NCBI GenBank assembly: GCA_963793005.1
Contig: CAWBYP010000002.1
Coordinates: 1,302,001-1,366,000, forward strand
Origin: RPQJ01 sp963793005
GTDB taxonomy: Bacteria; Pseudomonadota; Gammaproteobacteria; Steroidobacterales; Steroidobacteraceae
Direction of reading: 5' to 3'
DNA length: 64,000 nt
Shown: piece after piece, positions 1 through 8,448 of the stretch
How positions within the stretch are numbered: the first letter of the stretch is position 1
How the letters are laid out: each line of letters opens with the position of its first letter
Notes under the pieces: model-generated
Told to the model about the DNA's origin: nothing
The model's input: the letters and a program-made list of their open reading frames with translations, nothing else
Databases searched by the model: none
Program-made: the position numbers and the translations under genes

Positions 1-176
1 GGCCATGGCATTCTCCGGGGAGCGTGAAAGGCGCGAAGAATAGCCTGATCCGGGCGTCATGGGGCACTCGCCCACGCCGCGCCAGGACGCCGCCGTATAC
101 TTGTCCCACCGACATGCCGGACGCGGCGAATCACCGCGTGCCGGTCGAAAAGAACCGACCCGGCCAGTCAACACGT

Positions 177-2078
177 ATGAAAATCCGTCACATCGCACCC
201 GCAATCCTCGTCACGGCAGCCACGCTCATGTCTCAGCCCCCAACCGCACTCGGCCAGTCGACCTCGCCGATCGCAACCCAGTCCCTCGCGAAGACCCAGA
301 AGCCGCCGCTCCATGGCAGCCACTGGATGGCAATCACCGGCAAGCCGCTCGCTGCAACCGCCGGCGCGATGATCTTCCAGCGCGGTGGCAATGCCGTGGA
401 CGCGGCCTGCGCCATGATCGCGGCAACCTCGACCATGTGGGACACGCTCTCCTGGGGCGGCGAAACCCAGGCGCTCGTTTACGACCCGCGGTCGAAGAAG
501 GTCATCGCGATCAACGGCCTGGGCGTTGCGCCGACCGGCGCGACGACTGAGTTCTATCGGGCGAAGGGTTACGAATATCCGCCCGAATACGGTCCGCTCG
601 CGGCACTTACGCCCGGCACGCCCGGCGGCCTCATGCTGATGCTCGAGGAGTACGGCACGCTGTCGCTGGCCGAGGTGCTGGCGCCCGCGATTGAGCTCGC
701 CGACGGCTATGCCATCGACGCCGAGACGGCCGACAAGATCGAGAAATTCAAGGACAAGCTGAAGGAGTGGCCTTACTCGAAGCAGGTCTTCCTGCCACAC
801 CTCGGAGAGTCGCGCGAGGCGCCGCATGCGGGCGAGATATTCCGGCAGCCGGAACTCGCCGCGACGCTGCGCAGGATGGTCGAGGCCGAGGGCCAGGCGC
901 TGGCGGCGGGAAAATCGAGGAAAGAGGCCATCCACGCGGCCTATGAACGCTTCTACGCTGGAGACATTGCGCGGGAATTCGTGCGCGGCGTGAAGGAACA
1001 GGGTGGGCTGATCACGCTCGAGGACCTTGCGAACTGGCGGCCACTGATCGAAGAACCACTGCACACGAACTATCGCGGAGTCGATGTCTACAAGCTGGAC
1101 ACCTGGACGCAGGGACCGGCGCTGCTGCAGTCGCTCAACATCCTCGAGAACTTCGACCTGCGCGCCATGGGCTACAACAGCGCGAGCTACATCCACACGC
1201 TGTACCAGGCGATGAACCTGGCATTCGCCGATCGCGACTTCTACTACGGCGACCCCTACTTCCCGCCGCAGGAGCCGCGCATGGGCCTGCTGTCGAAGGA
1301 ATACGCGAAAGCGCGGGCGGCGACCATCGACCCCGCCCGCAACGACGCGCATGCAGGCCCGGGCGACCCGTACCCGTTCGAGGGCGGCACCAACCCTTAC
1401 GGCAAGCTGCTCGAGAAACTGCGTACTGGCGCGGGCGCCGCGCAGGCCCGGAATCTCGCCGCGCCGCAGTTCGAGCAGTTCCAGCAAAGTTTCAGGAGCG
1501 GCACGACCAGCGTGGTCGCAGCGGATGCCGCGGGATGGCTGGTGTCGGTCACGCCAAGCGGCGGCTGGATCCCGGCCACGATCGCCGGGCGCACCGGCAT
1601 AGGGCTCAGCCAGCGCATGCAGTCGTTCGTGCTGGAGCCGTCTACGAATCCGTACAACGTGCTCGAACCGGGCAAGCGTCCACGCGTGACGCTGACGCCC
1701 AGCATGGCCTTCAAGGACGGGCTGCCGTGGCTCGCATTCGCGGTGCAGGGTGGCGACACGCAGGACCAGAACCTGCTGCAGTTCTTCCTCAACGTGCTCG
1801 AGTTCGGCATGACGCCGCAGGAGGCGAGCGAAGCGGCGAACTTCAACAGCTTCCAGATGCGCTCTTCGTTCGACGACCACAAGTCACAGCCGGGGCGCAT
1901 CGTGCTCTCCGACCAGGTGCCACAGTGGGTGCGAAAGGAACTCGTGAAACGCGGCTATCGTCTCGAATACGAGAGCCGCAGCTCAGGACCGATCAACGCG
2001 ATCATGCTCGACCACCAGCACGGCTCGATCTGGGGCGGATCGAGCAACCACGGCGAGGACTACGGCGTCGCCTGGTAG
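177..2078 (+). CDS. ggt: Gamma-glutamyltransferase family protein, exported
   Basis: Ntn-hydrolase of the gamma-glutamyltranspeptidase family, which cleaves gamma-glutamyl bonds such as that of glutathione in the periplasm. The 633-aa product begins MKIRHIAPAILVTAATLMS, a signal peptide, which is why the ATG at 177 is preferred over the in-frame ATG at 24. The early motif GGNAVDAACAM is typical of the large subunit. The autocatalytic Thr lies in SGTTSVVAAD near residue 443, so the proenzyme would be cut there into large and small subunits. The C-terminal half has the family GGDTQDQ stretch in place of the usual GGxR motif. It ends 51 bp before the convergent protoporphyrinogen oxidase gene. 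The exact substrate is not certain, because many members are cephalosporin or other gamma-glutamyl acylases. Confidence 0.9.
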   Translation: MKIRHIAPAILVTAATLMSQPPTALGQSTSPIATQSLAKTQKPPLHGSHWMAITGKPLAATAGAMIFQRGGNAVDAACAMIAATSTMWDTLSWGGETQALVYDPRSKKVIAINGLGVAPTGATTEFYRAKGYEYPPEYGPLAALTPGTPGGLMLMLEEYGTLSLAEVLAPAIELADGYAIDAETADKIEKFKDKLKEWPYSKQVFLPHLGESREAPHAGEIFRQPELAATLRRMVEAEGQALAAGKSRKEAIHAAYERFYAGDIAREFVRGVKEQGGLITLEDLANWRPLIEEPLHTNYRGVDVYKLDTWTQGPALLQSLNILENFDLRAMGYNSASYIHTLYQAMNLAFADRDFYYGDPYFPPQEPRMGLLSKEYAKARAATIDPARNDAHAGPGDPYPFEGGTNPYGKLLEKLRTGAGAAQARNLAAPQFEQFQQSFRSGTTSVVAADAAGWLVSVTPSGGWIPATIAGRTGIGLSQRMQSFVLEPSTNPYNVLEPGKRPRVTLTPSMAFKDGLPWLAFAVQGGDTQDQNLLQFFLNVLEFGMTPQEASEAANFNSFQMRSSFDDHKSQPGRIVLSDQVPQWVRKELVKRGYRLEYESRSSGPINAIMLDHQHGSIWGGSSNHGEDYGVAW

Positions 2079-2083
2079 CCGGG

Positions 2084-2129
2084 GGGGACATTCTCCTTTT
2101 TTCGAAGCGAAAGAAAGGAGAATGTCCCC
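2084..2129. repeat. REP-like inverted repeat / bidirectional terminator
   Basis: A near-perfect inverted repeat with arms of about 21 bp. The left arm starts GGGGACATTCTCC and runs into a T tract; the right arm is its complement with one extra or mismatched base in the A run. It fills the gap between two convergent stop codons (2078 and 2130), so it could terminate transcription from both sides. The same arm sequence recurs at 38289-38366, which marks it as a dispersed repeat and not only a terminator. Confidence 0.8.
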
Positions 2130-3455
2130 TTACTGCGCGATGCGCTCGGCGAGCTCGCGGCTGTTGCGGGCGCAGTCGTTCATCGCGATGCCGCGATACG
2201 CGTTGCAGTTCAGGTACAGGCCCGGGATCTTCGCCACCTCTGCGAACAATGCATCCATGGCCGCGACGTGCCCCGGTGCATAGCTCGGAATTCCGCGGTC
2301 CCAGCGCTTCACGAACGTGACGTCCGGGTCGCGGTCGAGGCCCATTGTGGTACGAATACCCCGGCGCGCGGTTTCAACCAGCCCGGCGTCGTCCTGGTTC
2401 ACCAGTTCCGGGTTGCGCTGGCCGCCAATCATCGCGCGGATGCTCTTCGCACCAGCCGGCGCGCGGTCGGGGAAGATGCTGCTGTCCCACAACACGCCGA
2501 GGATCGGCTGTTTCGACGAGGTCGTCGTCAACAGGCCGAAACCGTCGAGCGGGTCCTCGAGCGACCGGTAGCCGAAGCCCACGACTGCGATCGGCGAGTA
2601 CTCGATGGCCGCGAGGCGCCGTGCAACGCCAGCATCGAGCGCCTCGAGCATCTCAGCGGCATTGAATGACGTTGCGCAGACCACGACTCGATCGACGTCG
2701 GTCGTGCCCTTCGACGTGTTGAGCCGATAGCCGCTGCCCTGTCGCTCGATCGCGAGCACCGGTTCGTTGAAATGCCATTCAGCCGGTATGACCGCCACCA
2801 GATGCCGGATCAGCGTGCTGATCCCCTCCCTGGTGCTGGTGAGCACGCCGCCGGGACCAGCTTCCTTCTTGCGCTTTGCGAGCATGCCGCGGAACAGCCC
2901 ACCGTAATCGCGCTCGAGCGCGACGATCATCGGGAAAGCGGCCTTGACCGAAATCCTGTCCGGCGTCGAGCCGTAGATACCCGCGGACATTGCATCCAGG
3001 AAAACGTTGGTAAATGCCGGGCCCAGCCTCCGGTCGCCGAATTCGCGCAGGCTTTCGTCCACGCCATCACGCCGCGCGGGAACGAAGAACTCGCCCAGCA
3101 TCCGCAGTTTCTGCGGCAGCGTCATCAGCTTCGAGCGCGCGAACAGGCTGCCAGACTCCGGCATGCGGTGCAGGCCGTCGGTGTAGATATAGCGCTTGCG
3201 CGCCAGGTCCGAACTCGGCAGCAGCAGCGCCGACGCACCTGCATCCTCTACCAGCTTGAGGCAGTCGGGCTTGTTGGTGAGGAATCCGTTGCCGCCTGCC
3301 TCGAATCGGAACCCCTGTACCTCCTCGGTATGCAGGCAGCCGCCGGGTTCCGGCGAGGCCTCGAAGATCGCGAGTTCCACATCGGGCATCGCCCGCTTCA
3401 GGTAGAACGCGGTTGCAAGACCACTGAGACCAGCTCCTACGATGCCAATGCGCAT
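2130..3455 (-). CDS. hemY: Protoporphyrinogen oxidase, FAD-dependent (HemY type)
   Basis: Oxidises protoporphyrinogen IX to protoporphyrin IX, the penultimate step of heme synthesis. The 441-aa product opens with the FAD dinucleotide-binding fold GIVGAGLSGLATAFYL at residues 4-19, followed by an E-x8-GG element (FEASPEPGGCLHT). The C-terminus carries the family FAD-contact stretch GLYLNCNAYRGIAMNDC. The ATG at 3455 puts the FAD motif at the normal distance from the N-terminus; an upstream in-frame ATG at 3479 would add eight residues. It is convergent with the gamma-glutamyltransferase gene and divergent from the rhomboid gene. Other flavin amine oxidases look similar, but the overall length and motifs fit HemY best. 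Confidence 0.85.
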   Translation of the reverse strand: MRIGIVGAGLSGLATAFYLKRAMPDVELAIFEASPEPGGCLHTEEVQGFRFEAGGNGFLTNKPDCLKLVEDAGASALLLPSSDLARKRYIYTDGLHRMPESGSLFARSKLMTLPQKLRMLGEFFVPARRDGVDESLREFGDRRLGPAFTNVFLDAMSAGIYGSTPDRISVKAAFPMIVALERDYGGLFRGMLAKRKKEAGPGGVLTSTREGISTLIRHLVAVIPAEWHFNEPVLAIERQGSGYRLNTSKGTTDVDRVVVCATSFNAAEMLEALDAGVARRLAAIEYSPIAVVGFGYRSLEDPLDGFGLLTTTSSKQPILGVLWDSSIFPDRAPAGAKSIRAMIGGQRNPELVNQDDAGLVETARRGIRTTMGLDRDPDVTFVKRWDRGIPSYAPGHVAAMDALFAEVAKIPGLYLNCNAYRGIAMNDCARNSRELAERIAQ

Positions 3456-3678
3456 TTCCAGTCCTTGTCCGTGAAACACCCGGTTGGGGCAGCGGCATTT
3501 TCCCTTGCGCGCAGCCCCACTGCTGTCCGTGTTGTCCGAGATTTCTCTGCGGTGTCCGGGACTTGTGCGAGAATTTCAGTACCCGCACGCGGACCCGGGA
3601 AGATGCAGATGCTACCTCATCGCGCGGGTCCGGCATGCCCGACCCGAAGCGCGTTTTTCCGCTAGGATTGGCTCCGCC

Positions 3679-4284
3679 ATGCGCCAGATGCCCCCGATAA
3701 CCCGCGCCCTGCTGATCGCGAATGTCGTGATCTTCGGCCTGCAGCAACTCACGGGCAACCTGCTGATCGTCCCGTTCGCGCTCTGGCCGGTCGCTTCACC
3801 GCAGTTCCCGGGTGCACCGTCGTTCCAGATCTGGCAGCTGCTTACCTACGGCTTCCTGCACGGCAGCCTGACGCACCTGTTCTTCAACATGTTCGCGCTG
3901 TACATGTTCGGCGGCGAGGTCGAGCACCTGCTCGGGCAGCGGCACTTTCTCGTGTACTACCTGGTCTGCGTGATCGGCGCGGCCGTGGCGCAGATCTTCG
4001 TGATGGGCAACATGAACCAGATACCGGTGCCGACGGTCGGCGCCTCCGGAGGCGTATTCGGGCTGCTGCTGGCATTCGGCCTGGCGTGGCCGCACCGGCG
4101 GCTGATGCTGCTGTTTCCGCCCATACCGATGCCGGCGTGGTTGTTCGTGACGCTCTACGGCGCGCTCGAGCTGTACCTGGGCGTTACTGGATCGGGCGCC
4201 GGCGTCGCCCATTTCGCGCACCTGGGCGGCATGGCCGCCGGATATGCGCTGCTCACCTACTGGCGGCGGCGCCCCGGTCGCTGA
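3679..4284 (+). CDS. Rhomboid family intramembrane serine protease (1)
   Basis: A membrane-embedded serine protease of 201 aa with about six hydrophobic segments. The catalytic serine is in VGASGGVFG (Ser123) and the partner histidine in HFAHLGGMAAGY (His181); both catalytic residues are present. The HLFFNMFALYMFG segment carries the conserved loop His/Asn positions. The ATG at 3679 gives a short cytosolic N-terminus, whereas the open frame extends upstream to 3484 with non-membrane sequence of unlikely composition. It precedes folE by 45 bp. The substrate cannot be inferred. Confidence 0.88.
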   Translation: MRQMPPITRALLIANVVIFGLQQLTGNLLIVPFALWPVASPQFPGAPSFQIWQLLTYGFLHGSLTHLFFNMFALYMFGGEVEHLLGQRHFLVYYLVCVIGAAVAQIFVMGNMNQIPVPTVGASGGVFGLLLAFGLAWPHRRLMLLFPPIPMPAWLFVTLYGALELYLGVTGSGAGVAHFAHLGGMAAGYALLTYWRRRPGR

Positions 4285-4329
4285 TCGGGTCACCCAGCCG
4301 GACTGCAATCAACATCAGAGGGAGAACCC

Positions 4330-4923
4330 ATGGCCGCCAGGCAGAAGAATGTCACCAAGTCCCAGGCCGAAGATGCGGTTCGTACACTGCTGCGCTGGTC
4401 CGGCGAGGACCCCTCGCGCGAGGGACTGATCGAAACACCGAAGCGTGTGGTGGAAGCCTACAAGGACTGGTTCTCGGGCTATGCAATCGATCCACGCGAG
4501 TATCTAAGCCGGACCTTCGAGGAAACGGGGGGCTATGACGAAATGGTCGTGCTGCGCGACATCGAGTTCGAGTCGCACTGCGAACACCACATGGCACCGA
4601 TTATTGGCCGCGCGCACGTCGGTTACCTGCCCGCCAACAAGGTCGTCGGCATCTCGAAGCTCGCCCGGGTCGTGGACGTATTCGCCAGGCGCTTCCAGGT
4701 CCAGGAAAAAATGACTGCCGAGATAGCCCGCTGCATCAGCAGCGTACTGAAGCCGCGCGGCGTCGGTGTCGTGATCGAGGCAGTCCACGAGTGCATGACC
4801 ACACGCGGAATCCACAAGCGTGGCGTGTCGATGATCACCAGCAAGATGCTCGGCGCCTTTCGCAGCGACGCGCGCACGCGCGCGGAGTTCCTGACCTTCA
4901 TCGACATCCGCGACAGGAAGTAA
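4330..4923 (+). CDS. folE: GTP cyclohydrolase I
   Basis: Converts GTP to 7,8-dihydroneopterin triphosphate, the first step of tetrahydrofolate (and pterin) synthesis, in the cytosol. The product is 197 aa, close to the usual bacterial length. The zinc-site motif HCEHHMAP (Cys84, His87) and a second Cys in ECMTTRG (Cys155) are intact, and the GTP-binding stretch GYLPANKVVGISKLARVVD is clear. A GAGGGAGAA ribosome-binding site precedes the ATG. The esterase gene follows after 5 bp, so the two are probably co-transcribed. Confidence 0.96.
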   Translation: MAARQKNVTKSQAEDAVRTLLRWSGEDPSREGLIETPKRVVEAYKDWFSGYAIDPREYLSRTFEETGGYDEMVVLRDIEFESHCEHHMAPIIGRAHVGYLPANKVVGISKLARVVDVFARRFQVQEKMTAEIARCISSVLKPRGVGVVIEAVHECMTTRGIHKRGVSMITSKMLGAFRSDARTRAEFLTFIDIRDRK

Positions 4924-4928
4924 CCAAT

Positions 4929-6044
4929 ATGGCAAGGAAACACGTGCTTCGTGACGCCGGCACGGCCGTAGTGCTGGAACACCGTTCGTCGATCCTGGCC
5001 GACAATCCGCTTGGCGACCCGGCACAGCGCAGGCTCGCCGTGTGGCTGCCGCGCGAATATGACGAACGCGATGGAGGACCCGGCCGACGCTTCCCGGTCC
5101 TGTACGACCTGGTGGGATTTACTGGATCGGGGATGTCGCACCTGAACTGGCGACCATTCAACGAAAATGTCGCCGAACGTGCTGCGCGACTGGTGCGTGA
5201 CGGCAGCATGGGCCCGGCCATCATCGTGTTTCCCGACTGCTTCACCTCGCTCGGCGGCAACCAGTACGTCAATTCGCCGGCGATCGGTAACTACGCCGAT
5301 TACCTGCTCGAGGAGGTCATTCCGTTCGTGGACCGGGAGTTCCGTACGCTCGCATCACGCGAGCACCGCGGCTGCTTCGGCAAGTCCTCCGGCGGCTATG
5401 GCGCAATGATCCATGGCATGAAATACGCGAGCCACTGGGGCGCGATCGCCAACCATTCGGGGGATGCGTATTTTGATTTCATCTACCGCGCCGACTGGCC
5501 GAATACACTGAACGAACTCGCCAAGTACCGCCGCCCGGCGCACAAGGCCGGTCCCGTGGCGGCACCCCGCGACACTGCCGCCGAGCGCAGGCTCAGGCAG
5601 GGACTCGACGACGGACGCGTGCAGCGATTTCTCAAGGCCGTGTGGAACAAGCCGAAGCTCAGCGGCACGGAAGTTCACACCATCATGAACATCTGCATGG
5701 CAGCGACCTACGACGCGGATCCGGCCGCATCGCTCGGGTTCCGTCTGCCGTTCCACCTCGAGACCGGCGAATTGATCGAGAGCCGCTGGCGGCGCTGGCT
5801 CGAGCACGATCCGGTCAACCTGGTGCGCAAGCACGCGCGAAACCTGCGGCGCCTCCGCGGCCTCTACATCGACTGTGGTTGGCGCGACCAGTACCACATC
5901 CACTTCGGCGCCCGGCAGCTGTCGCGTCGCCTCGCCGCCGCCGGCATCGCGCATCGCTACGAGGAATTCGACGACGATCACTCGGACGTCGATTACCGGA
6001 TGGATACCAGCCTCCCGTACCTGTACAAGGCCCTGAAACCCTAG
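4929..6044 (+). CDS. Alpha/beta hydrolase, esterase D/enterochelin esterase-like
   Basis: A 371-aa serine hydrolase of the putative esterase family (PF00756-like). The nucleophile elbow is GKSSGGYGA, with Ser153 as nucleophile. A C-terminal HYEEFDDDHSDVDYR stretch supplies plausible acid and His residues. The N-terminal RRLAVWLPREYDE and RRFPVLYDLVGFTGSG are typical family strands. No signal peptide is seen, so it should be cytosolic. The ATG at 4929 lies 5 bp after the folE stop, which argues for an operon, though no pterin-related role is implied. The substrate is unknown. Confidence 0.8.
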   Translation: MARKHVLRDAGTAVVLEHRSSILADNPLGDPAQRRLAVWLPREYDERDGGPGRRFPVLYDLVGFTGSGMSHLNWRPFNENVAERAARLVRDGSMGPAIIVFPDCFTSLGGNQYVNSPAIGNYADYLLEEVIPFVDREFRTLASREHRGCFGKSSGGYGAMIHGMKYASHWGAIANHSGDAYFDFIYRADWPNTLNELAKYRRPAHKAGPVAAPRDTAAERRLRQGLDDGRVQRFLKAVWNKPKLSGTEVHTIMNICMAATYDADPAASLGFRLPFHLETGELIESRWRRWLEHDPVNLVRKHARNLRRLRGLYIDCGWRDQYHIHFGARQLSRRLAAAGIAHRYEEFDDDHSDVDYRMDTSLPYLYKALKP

Positions 6045-6146
6045 ACTGGTCCGGTGTCCCGGTCGGACAGCGCGGCGGGCCAGCAGCTGGCAGTCGGATT
6101 TCCGCCGCCCCCTTGATTACTTGCCAAACGGTGCCACCTCGCCCGG

Positions 6147-7187
6147 ATGCAGAAGCCGTTCGAAAAACTGCTGGGCCTGGCAACCGGCGCGTACGCGACG
6201 CGTCGCTCGCTGCGTGGAGGGCCGGGGCACCGCGGACCGCCGTCCGACCACTTCGACGGCAGTACGTTCTTCAACCCCGACTCCTCGGCCGGGAAATCCC
6301 TGAGCGAATTCCTGCGCTGGCAGCGCACCAGCCAGGCGACGCCCTGGCCGCAATGGGTCGAGAACCGTGCCGTTCCCTCCCTGCCGGAGGCCCTGCAACC
6401 CGGCGAGATCGCACTCACGTTCATCAACCACATCACCTACCTGCTGCAGCTCCGAGGGCTGAACCTGCTGACCGACCCGGTGTATTCGGAGCGCGTGAGC
6501 CCGGTGCAATGGTCGGGACCGAAGCGTGTACGTGCGCCCGGGCTGGCCTACGAATCGCTGCCGCGGATCGATGTGGTCCTGGTGAGCCACAACCACTATG
6601 ACCACCTCGACCTCGATACCCTGAAGCGACTGGAGAACGACCACCGGCCGCTGTTCCTTACAGGACTCGGAAATCGGGCGTTTCTCGAGGAACACGGGCT
6701 CGGGCAGGTGCGCGAATTCGACTGGTGGGACAAGACGTCGCACGGCGACGCGCGATTCACCTACACACCGGCGCAGCACTGGTCGGGGCGCGGTGTCTCC
6801 GGCCGCAATCGAACCCTATGGGGAGGCTTCGTGATAGAAGCCGACGGGCGCAAGGTGTTCTTCGCCGGCGACACCGGTTACTGGAGGCATTTCAGCGACT
6901 TGCGCAGGAGGCTGGGAGTCATGGACCTCGCGCTGCTGCCGATAGGCGCCTACGAGCCGCGCTGGTTCATGAGCGAGCAACACATGAATCCCGAGGAAGC
7001 CGTTCGCGCACACATCGACCTCGAGGCGAAGCTGAGCATCGGCACGCACTATGGCTGCTTCCAGCTCACCGACGAGGGCATCGACGAACCGCTGCACGCA
7101 CTCGATGCCGCGCGGCGGCGCCACGGCGTTGCGGAAACCCGGTTCCGGGCACTCGAGACTGGTGAGACGCTGAGGATAGACGGTTGA
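6147..7187 (+). CDS. MBL-fold metallo-hydrolase, NAPE-PLD/UlaG-like
   Basis: A 346-aa metallo-beta-lactamase-fold protein. The metal-binding motif HNHYDHLD begins at His148, and later ligands are plausible in TPAQHWSGRG, FAGDTGYW and GTHYGCFQ. The pattern, including the N-terminal helix and the THYGCF segment, is that of the family containing N-acyl-phosphatidylethanolamine phospholipase D and bacterial homologues. There is no clear signal peptide. The gene ends 7 bp before the second rhomboid gene and is probably co-transcribed with it. A phospholipase D-like role is possible but not shown. Confidence 0.82.
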   Translation: MQKPFEKLLGLATGAYATRRSLRGGPGHRGPPSDHFDGSTFFNPDSSAGKSLSEFLRWQRTSQATPWPQWVENRAVPSLPEALQPGEIALTFINHITYLLQLRGLNLLTDPVYSERVSPVQWSGPKRVRAPGLAYESLPRIDVVLVSHNHYDHLDLDTLKRLENDHRPLFLTGLGNRAFLEEHGLGQVREFDWWDKTSHGDARFTYTPAQHWSGRGVSGRNRTLWGGFVIEADGRKVFFAGDTGYWRHFSDLRRRLGVMDLALLPIGAYEPRWFMSEQHMNPEEAVRAHIDLEAKLSIGTHYGCFQLTDEGIDEPLHALDAARRRHGVAETRFRALETGETLRIDG

Positions 7188-7194
7188 CGTCCGC

Positions 7195-8076
7195 GTGACC
7201 GACCTCGATCCAGTCGTTGTCTATCGATCGCACTGGCGTCCGTACTGCCAGGAGAGGGCCTTCATGCTGCACGCGGTGGGGATCGCGTCGCAGCTCATAT
7301 CCGATGGCCGCTACTGGATGCTGCTGGTGCAGCCCTCGGACGCACCGACGGCAGCGGCGCAACTGCGACGCTACGACTTCGAGAACCCTCCCCGGCGCCG
7401 GCCCGCGGAACCGGACCCGCCGCACCGCGCAGCGTGGCTGGGTTCGGCAGGCTATGCGGCCGTCATGCTGCTTGTCGCCTACCTGGCCGGTATCGGCGCA
7501 TTCAATGGCAACTGGCTCGATGCCGGCGCCCTGTTGTCCGGCGCGGTCCGCCAAGGCGAATTCCATCGGGCGATCACTGCCCTGACGCTGCACCTCGACG
7601 TCGGGCACCTGCTGGCGAACCTCGGCTTTGGAACCGTGTTCGGCCTGCTGGCGGGCCAGATACTCGGACCCGGAATCGCCTGGGCCTCGATCCTGGCGGC
7701 AGCCGCCGCGGCCAACCTGCTGAACGCGTTCATCCAGCCGGAGATGCACGCGTCGGTGGGCGCGTCCACCGCCGTATTCGCGACGCTCGGGATGCTGGCC
7801 GGTTTCGAATGGCGGCAACGGGCGAGCGCGCCGGAGAGACGGGCGCAGCGCTGGGCGCCACTGGTCGCGGGCGTATTCCTCCTCGCATTCACCGGGTCCG
7901 GTGGTGAGCATACCGACGTGCTCGCGCACCTGACGGGCTTCGCGATGGGTATAGGGGCAGGCGTGGCTCACGCGACCTGGCGGGCACCGCGCGGCACTGT
8001 CGCGCAGCTCATCGCCGGCCTGGCGAGCCTGCTGGCGCTCGGCGCAGCCTGGGCGACGGCGCTTGGCAGTTCTTAG
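7195..8076 (+). CDS. Rhomboid family intramembrane serine protease (2)
   Basis: A 293-aa membrane protein with a GTG start. The first 75 or so residues are soluble and charged, reminiscent of small signal-transducing domains attached to some rhomboids. About six hydrophobic segments follow. The catalytic pair is conserved as Ser191 in SVGASTAVFA and His245 in DVLAHLTGF; the loop HLDVGHLLANLGFG matches the family His/Asn positions. The GTG follows the hydrolase stop by 7 bp. This is the second rhomboid within 4 kb, but its soluble N-terminal domain makes it a different subtype from the first. The substrate is unknown. Confidence 0.82.
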   Translation: MTDLDPVVVYRSHWRPYCQERAFMLHAVGIASQLISDGRYWMLLVQPSDAPTAAAQLRRYDFENPPRRRPAEPDPPHRAAWLGSAGYAAVMLLVAYLAGIGAFNGNWLDAGALLSGAVRQGEFHRAITALTLHLDVGHLLANLGFGTVFGLLAGQILGPGIAWASILAAAAAANLLNAFIQPEMHASVGASTAVFATLGMLAGFEWRQRASAPERRAQRWAPLVAGVFLLAFTGSGGEHTDVLAHLTGFAMGIGAGVAHATWRAPRGTVAQLIAGLASLLALGAAWATALGSS

Positions 8077-8097
8077 GCGCCGCCCCCAGGTGCAACC

Positions 8098-8448
8098 CTA
8101 GTCGAACTTCACGCGGACCTCGCCGTCCTTGACCGAGACCTTGTAGGTCTTGAGCGCTTTTTCACCGCGCACGACGTTGAGCACCTGGATGCCCGGCGGG
8201 AAGTTGGCCCAGTCGACCACCTTGCCGGTGCGGATATCGAAGCGCGCCCGATGGAACGGGCACTGCACCATGCGCCCTTCGATTATCTTGCCTCGCGCGA
8301 GCGGCGCGAAGACATGCGTGCAGGTTGCCTGCGTCGCGAAGAATCCGTCCGCGAGGTTGTATACGACGATCTTGTGGCCTTCGACGGTGAAAGCCTTCAT
8401 CTGACCCCGCTTGATGTCACTCGTCTTGCAGACAGCGTGCAGTGTCAT
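8098..8448 (-). CDS. Rieske [2Fe-2S] ferredoxin-like protein
   Basis: A small 116-aa soluble Rieske protein. The cluster ligands are Cys43 and His45 (CTH) plus Cys63 and His66 (CPFH), with the normal spacing for ferredoxin components of ring-hydroxylating oxygenases and NirD-like proteins. The ATG at 8448 overlaps the stop of the upstream hydrolase gene in an ATGA arrangement, so the two are translationally coupled. This suggests a role as electron carrier in a small catabolic step, but no oxygenase is encoded nearby. Confidence 0.9.
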   Translation of the reverse strand: MTLHAVCKTSDIKRGQMKAFTVEGHKIVVYNLADGFFATQATCTHVFAPLARGKIIEGRMVQCPFHRARFDIRTGKVVDWANFPPGIQVLNVVRGEKALKTYKVSVKDGEVRVKFD

